Shown: one piece after another, positions 11,982 through 23,800 of the stretch
Layout of the letters: every line of letters starts with the position of its first letter
Position numbering within the stretch: the stretch's first letter is position 1
Source of the DNA: Amphirosellinia nigrospora
Taxonomy: Eukaryota; Ascomycota; Sordariomycetes; Xylariales; Xylariaceae
Direction of reading: 5' to 3'
Length of the DNA stretch: 64,000 nt
NCBI GenBank assembly: GCA_004123355.1
Contig: SCHM01000003.1
Span: 62,001 to 126,000 of the forward strand
Notes under the pieces: model-generated
Databases searched by the model: none
Seen by the model: only the letters and a program-made list of their open reading frames with translations
Told to the model about the DNA's origin: nothing
Made by a program: the position numbers and the translations under genes

Positions 11982-13198
11982 GGTTCTTTCGACTTGAACG
12001 GGTGTAGCGTTATAAGAGACGGTAATATTTGATGTGAATGGTAGATAGCTTATGAAGCAGTGTATTACATGTCCGAAATGGCTAACAATCCAAAGGCAGA
12101 TGGTTTTATATCCATAGAGTACTTGTTAACAAGAAGCAGGATAGAGGGCGGCTGGTGCGAGCCTGTCGGCCAAGACAGTTCGATGGAGACTGCTGTGGTT
12201 CTACCGTCAAGCTACGCGTAATCCAAGAAGAAAAGATGTCAACCTTCCCGTTCTAGTCATCATCGCACCTTAAATTTAGGTACTGTGGCCATCCCAAGGA
12301 GGTCTGATAATGAGTATATAGTGGTCCAGGGTCATTGAAAATACCGTCTTGGCTTTGTTAAGAACGTCAAGTTAGCCGAATGTGAGACCTCGGGCCAGAT
12401 TTGCTTTAGTGCTCAATGCTTGGTACAGAAAGCATAAACTTCAACAGATAGTGATCAAAGTAAGCCTAGACGCTAAAAGAATTCTTTACAGGGTTAGGGT
12501 TAATCCACGAAGATGACTTGGAGACCTGTGCGAAATAACAAATATCTATCAACGTGCCTCGAGTAAAGGGTTTCTCACGTCCTCTTAACATTCGCAAAAC
12601 TATACCATAGCTGTCAGTGTCAAGACCTAAGCTGTACTTCTGACATAGCCTAGTGTACAAGCCTCACACATTCTGAGGGCCGGGGCATGCATACCTGCAG
12701 GCATACGAGTGTAAATTTCGGCTCGTACCTCCCAAGTTTTACTCGGTCTCACATGGACTATGAAAATAACTCGGCAAAAGCGAGATGGCAAGGCGAAATA
12801 GGAGACAAAGTGTAGCAAAGTGAAGGCGCAGACAAAGCGTCGCTATTTAGAGAAGTTGTCGATATCCTACGGAACTAAATAGATGGTAAGTTCTTTATAG
12901 CTGTACAACATCATTGCGAGTCTAGGTATATTCCTACGCGCTTGGTATTAGGCATTGATTCGTCATCTTGTTAGTGATGCTCCTCCTTTCCATTCTAAGT
13001 GTATTGAATAGAGCCCTTAAAAGGAATGCGGAGACCCTGACGGAGCTAAGGACGGCACATGATGCGAGGGACTTCAAGAGTCAAGAAGCAGGTCTCTACT
13101 AATAGGATAGTGTCATGCTTATCGCGTGCATATAAAGGCCGTAAGAAGTCGCGATACCTCCCCTGACAGAAGTATTTCTTGGCTGTGATATGCTAGCT
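11982..13198. other. Intergenic, no gene recognised
   Basis: About 1.2 kb with only short unconvincing frames (for example 12,466-12,660 and 12,627-12,818). It contains GGGTTAGGGTTAA at 12,491-12,503, two telomere-like units that are probably a chance match. The part just upstream of 11,981 should hold the promoter of the secreted-protein gene, but no clear TATA box is seen. Confidence 0.45.
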
Positions 13199-13632
13199 TT
13201 ACACGAGAACCAAATCTCGAAACTCATCATTTACACCCTGGCCACTCATAATCCCGTGCACATAGGCCTCTCCGACGATCCACCAATCCCCACCGCACCG
13301 GGACAGAACGTAGAAGTATCAGCCCACGATAGGATCTAGACCTAGCTTCCTACCTTGAGATATTCGCCTGAGATGGTGAAATGTTTACCCTTAGTGCGGA
13401 ACATCCGCCTCTCCCAATACGTCGCCTCGAAGCTCGAGCGGATGTCCGCCGTGGCGACATCTGGCTCCGTCAGGCGTAGCGAGCCCCAGTGCTCCGTCAA
13501 GATCTCGTAATAGTCTACGATGTACTATGGGCTGAGCATTAGGTTGCGAGTCGATACTATCTCAGCGAGATCGGAGACGGCCTTCTCGGCGCGTTCTTGC
13601 GTTTGCTCCCAGTTTGCTACGTCATTGTCCTA
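13199..13632 (-). pseudogene. HET-family (heterokaryon incompatibility-like) C-terminal remnant
   Basis: In one minus-strand frame the text includes EQTQERAEKAVSDLAEIV and YWERRMFRTKGKHFTISGEY; a second frame gives WWIVGEAYVHGIMSGQG. The last is a hallmark of the C-terminal barrel region of fungal HET-domain proteins (W-x-hydrophobic-x-G-E-A-Y-V-x-G-I-M). Several in-frame stops occur, at least two being TAG or TGA codons that a C-to-T or G-to-A change could have made from CAG or TGG, and the frame also shifts. The N-terminal HET domain itself is not found upstream. It is best read as a decayed allorecognition gene. Confidence 0.5.
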
Positions 13633-14216
13633 TACATGTCAAATCAGCCAGAATTATCTAGGGACTAGCTGATGGAGGTAGTCTGGCAATTACTCATCCA
13701 ACATTTGGATATCTCATTGAGGTGCTTGGGGAACCTGCTGATCGAAGCAAGCGTAAGAGAGTGGAGGCTTTGGGATCCGAAAATGAACCCCTATATATCA
13801 ACCCACCCGCTACATGCGCCGTTTCTCACTGCTATTTTTGTCGGCCACTCGGATCCTTGCCGCCATTGATCTAGATCTCGTTAAGATTTCTTTAGAGCCC
13901 TCACGCATGAGAGCTACTAAATCTCTAAATTACACTCAGCTGATATTCAGCTAAGCCATAGCTAAACCACTAAAATACCCGACGCGCGCTAGGCTATAAA
14001 AAGGGCCGCTGTCAAGTCTATAGATCTATCGTATAATAGGGCTACGACAGGCAGCTAAGAACTATAGATCTAGCCATTAACTTGGCTGGAGATTTAGCAT
14101 CGGGGTTTATACTTCAGATACTATGTAGATCATTTTTCCATTCAGCTTTCTGTCTTGTTGTCACGCTCAGCCAGCTCGACATTTCTTTCGCACACCGTTG
14201 CTCAATACCTCGTAAG
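13633..14216. other. Intergenic/promoter region of the secreted protein at 14,217
   Basis: No gene is recognised; the 65-residue frame at 13,672-13,869 is unconvincing. The right half is the likely promoter of the downstream secreted-protein gene. Confidence 0.4.
13995..14002 (+). promoter_or_regulatory. TATA box candidate
   Basis: TATAAAAA lies about 215 bp upstream of the ATG at 14,217, inside GC-rich surroundings. The distance allows a 5' leader of roughly 180 bp. Confidence 0.35.
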
Positions 14217-15097
14217 ATGCAGACCATGAGATTCTTCTGGGCCATAGGTCTATCTTTTTTGTCTGACACTATTTTCGCTCTACCGTATGGCTGTGGTGGC
14301 GTGCTCGGTGTTGTTAACGTTACCAAAGGAGGCTTCGACGGCCTGATTTGGACGTGTTCCGGCATTGATCCCGGATATCGATCGCTCTATACGTCACAAC
14401 AGAATACTCTCTGGAGCACCACTGAACAGACTAATGAAACCAATTGCGCTAATCATTGTTCTGGTGGTACAAGAATGGCTTGAGTGCCGGTATTTACTAC
14501 CCGAACTCAACCTGTCAATGTTGGACATACGGCGACATCAACACAAGTCCTTCAGTTGCTACTGCGACGTCAGGGAACGCTACCTTTCTCGACTTCTATG
14601 AAACTGGCAACACCTACGGCCCACCTGCGGCAGTTCATTGGGGAACCTTTACGTGCCCAGCAGGCGCTTACAGCAACTATGTTGGCCAACAGGGAGGGTT
14701 TTATGGAGCTTGCTACCCGTTGACCATAGATCCGGGCCAAGAAGCGCTGGCGGATTGTCCGTCCTCTGGAGCTCACTGGGAGATATGGACGCGGGTGGAC
14801 GGTTTCAATGTTATCACCTGTTATGCGAAGCTGTCCGATGCTAAAGTGTCCGTTAACTTTTCGTCGCCTTATACACTCGTCGATATTTATGATTTTACTA
14901 CGCCTACGAGTACCTCCAGCAAGAGCTCAAGTACAAACCTTATATTAACAACCACAAGTAGGAAACCGACAACCACAACCACAAGCAAGAAAACTATAAC
15001 AACAACCACAAAGAGGCCGACCATTACAACATCAAGGCCGCAAAGTACTAGTACTTCCACAAAACTCACTACTTCCAAAATTACCAGCTCTAAATAA
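14217..15097 (+). CDS. Secreted protein with Thr/Ser-rich mucin-like tail
   Basis: It starts with a signal peptide (MQTMRFFWAIGLSFLSDTIF, then ALPYG). A cysteine-containing globular part of about 210 residues follows, with the motifs NETNCANHC, NSTCQCWTYG, GTFTCPAGAYSNY and GACYP. The last 60 or so residues are nearly all Thr, Ser and Lys (TTTTTSKKTITTTTKR style), expected to be O-glycosylated cell-wall or extracellular stalk. No domain is recognised with certainty. The reading frame changes near 14,457 (NHC to FWWYKNG): adding one T after TGTT would join them, so a one-base loss is likely. A signal peptide this close to a TATA box supports the chosen start. Confidence 0.6.
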
Positions 15098-15440
15098 ATC
15101 ACGGACCCTGTCGTATGGGGAGGTGGGTACAAGGTACCACCAAAGCCGCCTGGGTGGTAATATCGGCACCATCATCGAATAAAATTGCCGCTGCTCGGTA
15201 CTGGCTCGGCCGTGAAGCTACTTAGAGGATCCCACCTCCCGCTTATTAAAGGACCATTCAGTCGCCTGTGTAGGTTGTTAACCCCGATGCCCAAGGTGAG
15301 GGCCGCGATATTGATTTTCAAACGGCAGGTAGAATTCTAGTTAAGAATCTATTTATACTCGCGTGTACCAATCCAGCCAGCTCAATAATGGACAGTAATA
15401 CCTTATGTAATGTCTCGATTCGAATTGATCAATCACCACA
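15098..15440. other. Short intergenic gap
   Basis: Shared 3' region between the convergent secreted-protein gene and the decayed oxidase. Nothing specific is seen. Confidence 0.4.
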
Positions 15441-17010
15441 TCACACGTCCCTCATCTCCCGGCGTGGGAGCAACCCCCCGTGTGCAGAGCATTTATCATC
15501 GCGATCCCAAGCCCATGTCTTTGCCAGCTCGGCGTCTAGGGTCACCTCTATCATCTGGGTTACATACTTTCCGATGATGGGTAGAAACTTCCAGCTATGG
15601 AAAGAACCGCCAGTCACGATGTATAAGTGACGCGAGTGTGGATGTTCACAGATGATGTGATCATGGCTTGGGTGATTGCATCCCTGAATCATTTGTCAGT
15701 TCGAAAGTCGACGGTAACTTTGGTGTGCCTGGCTACAGGTGTGCACCCGTGTGAGGGCGCGAGGTTTGGATCAAAATGGAGGCTACCAACCAACACACCC
15801 TGTAATCCTTCAAAACCCAAGTATCACTCGCATTTCCGTAGATCCTTTTGCATGTCCGTCTCACTTCCTCTTTAATTCCCGAAGATAGATTCCCCTGATC
15901 GTAGTCCGCCTGGCTTGGTGGCACAGATATGTTCTTGCCAGTGACCTCATGACGGATAGTGTTGGTGAAGCTCACATCCCGGTAAAACTTGATCCAGTTC
16001 TCCGAGTTTGGTGGTATGACACTACCTGCATTGATTAGCTTCTATCATCTTGAGTGAATCCCTCTTTTAGTAACTCACCTAGGACATAGCCTGCTTCGGA
16101 GACGAAACAAGGGCCTTTGCCATAGAACTCGGCAGCATCATCGTCCAGTACGACGGACCCCTCACTAATTCCAGCGGCAACCACACAATGCCCTGCGTGG
16201 ATCTCGCTTCGGTTGGGAGCGCTATCCATAAGCAACTTCGGCGTATAGGCTCCAGTAGCGAGGATGACATGATCTGCAAGAATACTATCATCTTCTGATG
16301 TCCTTACCCCATTCGTTGACCCATCTGCCTTAAAAACCACCTCTTTCACATCGGTAGCAACTTATCGAACTCTGGCTTCAACGGCAGCCTGGATCACTCG
16401 AGTAAGTGTCTTCGTAGTATCGACCCAGCCGCTACCCTCGTTGAGGAAGACCTCGGTGCCGTTTGGGTAATCAGCGCTCGAGTAGGCGCTACCCCAACGA
16501 GCTCTTGATTGGTCGGGTGAGCAGGTGGCACTTCTCTGTTGCAGTTAGCTTCTTGTAGTTCTCTATGATCTTATGTGGGAGGTCCTTGTCGCTGACCCAG
16601 GCAAGACCACTCTAGTGGTAATCTGCTGAGTATAAGTCATCAGATCTCCAATGCTTCATCGCCTCAAGAGCAAGCTCCATGTACAGAATGTTGGTGTAAT
16701 CGGCGCGAATGGCCTTGCTCCAGTCCCACGACGCGCCCGCCTAGTGGGGAAATAGACCGCGGTCGATGAGAACAACATCGACAGAAGGGTATCGAGTAAT
16801 CAGGTAGTGGGCAACAGAGGTGCCGAAAACTCCCGCCCCGACGATGACGCAGGAGTCGCTGTCGGGCTTGGTGTATCCATGAAGGTAGCGAGCACGAAGG
16901 ACCCAGGAACAAAATTCGGCCAGCAGCGCTAGCGTGGTGATATTGTTGTGAGACAGGTAGGAGGGAAATCCTCTGGTTTCTATGTCTGATGTGCTGGAAA
17001 GATGGCTCAA
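15441..17010 (-). pseudogene. Decayed FAD-dependent amine/sarcosine oxidase-like gene
   Basis: Pieces in order on the minus strand follow the DAO-type FAD oxidoreductases (sarcosine oxidase/fructosyl amino acid oxidase-like): a dinucleotide-binding start CVIVGAGVFGTSVAHYL (Gly-x-Gly-x-x-Gly), AGASWDWSKAIRADYTNILY, YMELALEAMKHW, a central region ending DHVILATGAYTPKLLMD, then ISVPPSQADYDQ and the C-terminal LYIVTGGSFHSWKFLPIIGK and LAKTWAWDR. The pieces fall in different frames and contain stops. At least one, a TAG between YH and SGLAW, is what a C-to-T change of CAG would give. The whole length of the gene is still represented, so it decayed in place. The enzyme would have oxidised a secondary or glycated amine, producing hydrogen peroxide. 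Confidence 0.7.
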
Positions 17011-18998
17011 GCAGTTGAATGGCTGTTAATAAGTTTCTTCCCCCCTCCACGTCCCACTCCTTAGGATGATGTAAGGGATGTTCTGATGAGTTTACACGTA
17101 TAGATTCCATAACCTACATAGGGAGGCAAGTACATACTGGTACGTCATGTAGAGACTGGGGAATGTCCCCGGAAGGCAGAAGCAGACATTGTAGATATAT
17201 CCTTCATGAAAGACAGGATCTACTTAATGCTCCAACCTGAATTCTCATTGTGGTGCTGTCTAGGGCTGAACATTGATGTGAACATAAGACGCTTCCTCTG
17301 TCACCGTAGTCATAGCGTCGGCGATATTATAGGCTATTTGTTAACGAGGCGTGCCGCTGACCCCGGACGAAAAATGAGGAAAGACTCAGAGGAAACAAGC
17401 CGACGACTGTCGCGAGTCGTCAGCTCTCTCGCTGTGCTGCTCCGGCCTTTCGTATTTCCTATCATGACGAGGTTCGTGATAAACGTATGAATAGAGCCAA
17501 CCATCTACTTTTTTGCTAGGGTGGCGGTGTCCCGTTTGACTTGATCATTATGCTGTGCACGGATGGAGTTCCATCTCCTCTCTGTCTCTCACTCACACCA
17601 CACACACTGCCTCATTCAACCACCATATCTCTCTCACTCCAGAGACTCTCCTCGTTTAAGAGGCGATTAGCTAAAAGCACTCCTAGTCTTAGGCGCTAAG
17701 CGTATTATCACGGCCCTACAACAGACACTCTATTCTCTTGTCCCTCTACTATACTTGTTGACTATGATGAATCGTAGTTCCCGCCCAGTGAATGGGGTAG
17801 GATCTGATTTTGGTATCGTGCACCGGTTTTGGGAGGTAAGTCATTCCTTGATCCAGTCCGCGCCCGGAATTGGGAGCTAATTAACGGCTCTAGGTGTTGG
17901 TGACTGGCGTATACTGCGAAATGTCATCACTGCACTGAGTGAGTTCCTATTCTTCCTTGAGTCTTCATAGCTGTTGCTGACGTGAGAAAAGGGAACATTT
18001 GCAAGCAGTACCGCCGAGGAGACAGGATCATTCTGCTCTATTGCCTCGGTCAAAGCCTATAGCGGCGCATCTATAGCCCTAGGTTAACCTCCAGTCTCTA
18101 CGTGCCATCACTGAGAATATTCTATGATGGAAATCTAAATTTCTTAAAATAGGCTGTTGAACTAAGTGTGTAGTCTACGTGGGCTTTCCACGCTCGATAG
18201 ACATCTTGGCAGTAACTTATGCATGTATTCCCAAGAGCTGCGTAGATGCACGTTTCCGTTCATGCCGGAAGCTAGCGCAGGTTATGCAAGACCTTACAAC
18301 TCTGCTTCATATCAATGGGCTCGGGATGAACCCTTCGACGTACTAATCTACTATTTAAAATCAATAGCGCGATTCCCCGGAGCCAGCAGCTATACTACTA
18401 CGCGAATGCTTTATACTTAATCTAGGTTTGTGACGAAGTTTCTTTACGGATTCGTATAGTTTGAAATAGAAGAAAGTTACAGAAAGGGCCAGAAGCACTA
18501 GACCAAGATGCTTGTGATCACTTAATTGTACGTGTATAAGAGGTGGGAGGAGAGGTGTGGCACAAATAGGCGGGCCAGAACTTTTCAGCTAGGTTAACTA
18601 TCTGAAGCCTTGCCCTGATTGGGACGTGAGCCTGGAACCATCCGCCTCTTTGGCGAGCTCAAAGAAGCTAAAGCTATGTCCACGTGGGTATAACCTAATC
18701 GTAACCTCAGCTGAAAAGTTGTAGTGAGCTGAAGGGCTGGGTTAACCATGTGCATCCCAAGAGCGGCTACGCATGCGAACAACCTAGCCAAGAGTTGTAT
18801 GAAGTTGCCGAACAGACTACGCAGAGCGCAACCGACGCAACTCGAATTTATAAATAAAGACCGCAGTCCTTTTAATAAAACATACATTGGCCATTACCCT
18901 ACAAACCTTGCTAATATCTAAATTTGACGAGCCTCCTCCCAAGCGAGACTACAGTATCCCAGGCTAAGTGAATCTCTTGAAGCCCTACGACCTATTCT
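17011..18998. other. 2-kb intergenic stretch, no gene recognised
   Basis: Contains only small frames without family resemblance (the longest are about 94 and 97 residues, at 17,206-17,490 and 18,594-18,887). A CT-rich low-complexity patch lies at about 17,570-17,650. The right end should hold the promoter of the kinase-like gene, but no strong TATA box is visible. Confidence 0.45.
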
Positions 18999-20562
18999 AT
19001 GGCATCCTTAAAGATAGACAAAGACAAATACTCAGATCCACCGCCGTGGATCGAAGTAACCTACGTACCAGTAGAAGGTATGTTTCGTGGTTGTCTAGTC
19101 TTCTTATTATTTTATTATTATTATTTCTTTTACTAATTTCTATGTAGGTCAAACGACCAAGATAGCGGAGAAAGGTATCGGACTACGGATTCGATTCGTT
19201 GGCGAGGCATTGTACTCGCTTGAAGAGATTACTGTATGGCAAGTCACCATAGAGTCCGACGATGGCGGACATCGCAACATGGACGCCGTGCTCAAGGTGG
19301 CTCACCCACACACCATGCCCAACTACCTAGCACCTGATTCTCTGCGATCTGCCACCAAGCTCTCTGTCAACATTTGGAAAGTTTGGCAGCAGGCAAAGCT
19401 AAACGAGGATGCCAGAAAAGGGGTACTTTCCGCTGACGACACTGCAATCGTTCAATTCCCAGCCAATATCCTCCCTTTCAAGTCTGACTCCCTAGTTCCT
19501 AAGCGTGTGGGCACCACAATACTGTCCGGTGTTTTAATGCGCCGACAGGGCGAGTCTCTCGTTCCAAGTGACTCTAAGTATCCTAAACTCTCGGACCAAG
19601 AGGTCATCAGGCTGCTCAAAACAATGACCCCTGTTCTGCACGCGTTTTCGAGCGCTGGTCTGGTGCACTGTGATATCAAGGAAAAGAATATTAACCGGCA
19701 CCCTACTGGTCAGTACCAATTAATACCAACTGTGTGGCTTACAAGACCAAACGTTGACGAAATTCAATCAGATCCCAATCAATTCGTCCTAATTGACTAC
19801 GGCGATGTCACTCCTGTAGGTCAGCTCTACCAGCCACTGAGTACGGATTTGATCCCAAGAAGTTGGCCGCGTCCAAGCCTCCATATCGCGCCTATTGTCA
19901 GAGCTACGACCAGCATCGATAGCCTCATGCTCTTTTTCACTTGTGTCCGTTTATTATACGGCAGCGAATCTACGAAGACTTTCAAGGAGATACGTGGAGC
20001 TTTAGAGCCGAATCTCAAGAATCCAGAGCTACGCGCGTTGCTTTTTGATCCATTTCGCGAGACTGCTATTGTCGGTCAAAAAGCAACGAAGGAATTGGAC
20101 ATCGATATCGAGAAAGATTTAGATAATCGCTTGCTAACCGCGATGCCGCCACGATCATCATACGAGGATGATAAGGCGATATTGAAGATCATTTCCACAG
20201 TAGGCGAATTCCTATTACCACATCCCCCAAATAATGCTCATGCCCTAATATTTAAGCAGCAGACTAAGGATAATACATTCTTGTGTACTTTCCCACCCTC
20301 GAATGTGGAGCAGTCATTTACGCGAGACGAGCTGAGAGATCTTGCACAACTCCTCTTCGAGAACAAGACCCAACAAGTCAACTCGAGATTTGGCCTCAGG
20401 ACTGGAGACATTGTCAGTTGCCTCAAGCAAACTAGAGTAGTATCATCTCTCAATTACGACTTTGGACAGTATGGTTTGCCTGAGAGTGATGCGTCTGCCT
20501 TTACGCCAACCAATGTTGGCAAGTGGATTATTGAAAAGATCTTGGTCACTGCGGCTCCCTAA
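18999..20562 (+). CDS. Protein kinase-like protein with HCD/DYG motifs
   Basis: Two exons: 18,999-19,077 and 19,148-20,562, with an intron that opens GTATGT and closes TATGTAG. Splicing gives one uninterrupted frame of 497 residues. Kinase fold signs are a candidate ATP-anchoring Lys (about residue 76, in AVLKVAHPH), the catalytic loop LVHCDIKEKNI (about residues 198-208, with the catalytic Asp, Lys and Asn kept but the usual HRD changed to HCD), and FVLIDYGDV (Asp about 243, DYG in place of DFG). A C-terminal third of about 200 residues has no recognised domain. Key catalytic residues are kept, so activity is possible, but the family is atypical and substrates are unknown. It is tail-to-tail with the large gene at 20,832-25,424 (270 bp between stops) and is one of the few genes here without frame breaks. 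Confidence 0.7.
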
Positions 20563-20831
20563 TCATCCCAGAGGTGGGCCCTCGGGGAAGTTGAAGATTC
20601 CTAAGTTTTAACTACAGAACTCAGAAGGCGTATAAAGGGGGTGTAATAGGAAGGCAGACTTTTCAATAAGAAATGAACAGAATCAATTGCTTTTGTCAGA
20701 GTGAGTTTGTATCTAGTGCGCATTCAATATGTGTTATATCTAGGTATATAGATATTACAACCGATCCTGGTTACCACAAACATGCAAGCCTATTCCTAAA
20801 TCCAATGAACATGCCAAATGATTCACGGTCC

Positions 20832-23800
20832 TTAATCAAGCCAATAAGGGTCCAAGCTCTCCACGAACTCTATATCGACATTAATGAAGCTCTTCCAAAG
20901 ATCGAACTCGCGAAACCAGGGCTTAGTCTGGATAGCGAATGTCACAGCGGTAGCATAGCGAAGCAAATCAAGCTGGTCAACACCCATGACGAGGATGACA
21001 TCACTGCGGTGGACGACGCGATTACCAAGTTGCTTCTTGACGAAATCAAGGCGAACTTTGAGATTGTTGTACATACTCCACTCGGAAACGGGCATGTCTT
21101 TCGGGATGAAATTCCACCGCCACGAGCGCGCCGAGTCGTCTAGGAATGCGCAGCCCTTTCGGTTCTCATCACCTAACATGAGTGGATAGAAGTGGGGTGC
21201 GGACCAGAGGCGGAGCACAGCGAAGCGGGCGCCCTGGTTCTTTGCTGCGAAGTCTTGCGCAAGCGGAAGAAACACGGGATATTCATTCGGCTGCACTAGT
21301 CCTGGCCAGGTCTTTGGAAAGTGGGATGCTCCCATCGATCGGCATAGTCGATGAATAAGTCCATCGTGTCCGGACGATGCGGCTCGGTATTAGCCACGCG
21401 AATCCGGGGCAGATTACAGGACTATTTTGCATGAGCATCGGGGCAATGATGCCAGCGAGGTATACTAAGACGGCATTAAGATCTAGATAATAGAGTGATA
21501 CCGGGTGAGCAAGGGGGATAGAGGAAATCTTCTTACGTTTAGCGAGAATAGGTCGAATGACGACGCTCCACTGGAAAGGATAAATGTCCCCGTAGTAGGT
21601 TTCGGTCTCCTTGCCCTTGGTCAAGATGTCGTCCCATTCCCCCCAAAACCTTTTTGGTCGGTATCTGAAACTCGTCTTAGTTCGGACATCCGGCAGCTTT
21701 GAAGCACGTTGATGTGGATCGCGGAGAGAGGATTTCTGATATTTCCGACCGTCTTCAGACTCGAAAAAGTTGACGGCGGGTTGGCACTGCTCAAGATCAG
21801 AGAAGAAAATTGCCATGTATGCCCAAGCTTTGAGTATATCTTGAATGATGAACGGTGTGGCCAGGGAGCCGTCATCACTTGGCTATACTTGGTATAGTCG
21901 GCTCTGACCCCGAGCCATTCTAGTACCTCCAAGGTAAACCAAAGCCAGGCATGGTTGCTATCGTTTCTTGTTGGCTTAAGATACCGTTCACAATGGTACA
22001 CGTCTCTTCGTATTTTCTTGGCGCATCTGGCTCGAGGTCACCAGCATGAAACGCTTCTAGTAAGGCTATACCCATGTTAGTTTGCAATTGGAAGATCGGG
22101 TATAATGAAATACCATCGCCACGGTCCTTTTCGGAGACCATCGTCCTGTCTATAGCTCTAAGATTCTTAGCGAAGTCTTTATCGCTCAGCCCTTTCTTGA
22201 TTTCCCAGTGCGCAGTTCTAATAGCCCGACATTCGAGAGTATATCCTTCTTCTTTGGACCAATGTCGCCGTCGTTAATCCTACTAGTTTGATCCTCCCAT
22301 AACTGTGGCAGACGCCAGTGTTTTGTGATATCGCCGACTTCGTCTTCGAAATCTTTCTCAAGTCCCTCGTCAGTTAAAGCATCATCGAGATCATAGACAG
22401 AATCACCGGACTCCTGGATTCATCGGTGTCGCTATACTCGTCAAGTAATCGGGGATGATTCTGAGAGTAGTGACTCGACTCTACGGCCAGTTTCGCAAGA
22501 TACCTAGATATCGTACCCGAGCCATCCTCCAGCCGTGTGATAGCATTGCTGACTTCTTTGAACGGCACGTTGCTGTTCAGAGAGATTAATTCATCTGGGA
22601 AGAGGATAGCATCCTCTGCTGCATCAGCTTCGTTGTAGAACGTATGCAGCGACCCTTCCATCACGCCATCGCCCTTCACGGTCTTGGTTGTTTTGTTTGT
22701 AGCATCCGTTAAGACAAAGATGTTGTCTGGGTCCTGCACCTCGTCCCAGAGACTCTTTACTTGCTCGCCATTCTTGATCAAGCGCACTCGCTTCGTCTCT
22801 TTGTTTCGTGTGAGAGTGCGTAGGAAGCGTTCCTGATGATTGTACATATCAACTGGCTTCACGATGCGCCAGGCTCTGCGAAGCTCCTATGGATTCTTAG
22901 CCTCGCAACTAAATGTGTCCAGTAGAAGCAGGCACATACCTTGACAATTGCATTGTAAAGGAGACTTCCGCTTCCTCCTGGAACGAAGTCCCATATCCAT
23001 ACTTCGTAACAATCGTCGAAGCCCAAATGCCAGTTTCGATACTTCTCTACAAATTCAAAGTAATCTGGCCCGATTTCGAGTCTGACATCCCATTCATTCT
23101 TAGCTGCACGCCCTATACCCTGCTTGGATCGTAAAGTCCAAAGGGCATCTTTTCACGGGGTGCCGTGATAATCTTGCCTGTCTTACCGTCTCGCACAGCC
23201 AGTAGAAGCTCCCCTGGTCGCATACTGCAGTATTGGAGGAACCGGCGAGTTACAGAGTCGTTCCTCTTCATGTGACCTACGATGATATTTCTAGCCTCTG
23301 AAAAGTCGTGCATCCGTCTTTGCTGACCCCGAGAACCACCGGCTTGAAAGTGATGACTAACGCTTTTAGCAGTAAGATCCATAAAGAAAGGAAAGAAGCC
23401 CTGTAGTCAAGTCAGTAATAACCAGCGGAAGGATACGGGCACATATCAAGGGATGTAGTGGAGTAGACTAACTAAATCGTGAAACTGCTTAGTCAATCGA
23501 TCTGTCCCCCAAGACACCCAATTTGATGCTGGGAAGTATTGCCACGACGCGAGAAAGTTCAGCTGCGAGAACTCTTCCCAACTTTTACACAATTGGACTG
23601 CCTTTCTGAGGTCACACCCTTTTGCCATGACAGAAAACTGCAACCAACCCTCCCGAGACATTGAAGACTCGCTGGAGTAGTTCCAGATACTCTTTCCGCA
23701 GATCCGAACCTTTGTTTTCTTGGGCTGTTCTAGTACCGGCTTCAGACGCTCCCTGAGGCTCATAACAGGTTCACCCAATACCTTAGCTCGTTGCGCCATC

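Noticed and set aside
12491-12503. Interstitial telomere repeat
   Set aside because: Only two TTAGGG units; too short to differ from chance.
14887-15132. Hydrophobic minus-strand frame of 81 residues (Val/Leu-rich)
   Set aside because: It is the antisense shadow of the Thr-rich tail of the secreted protein.
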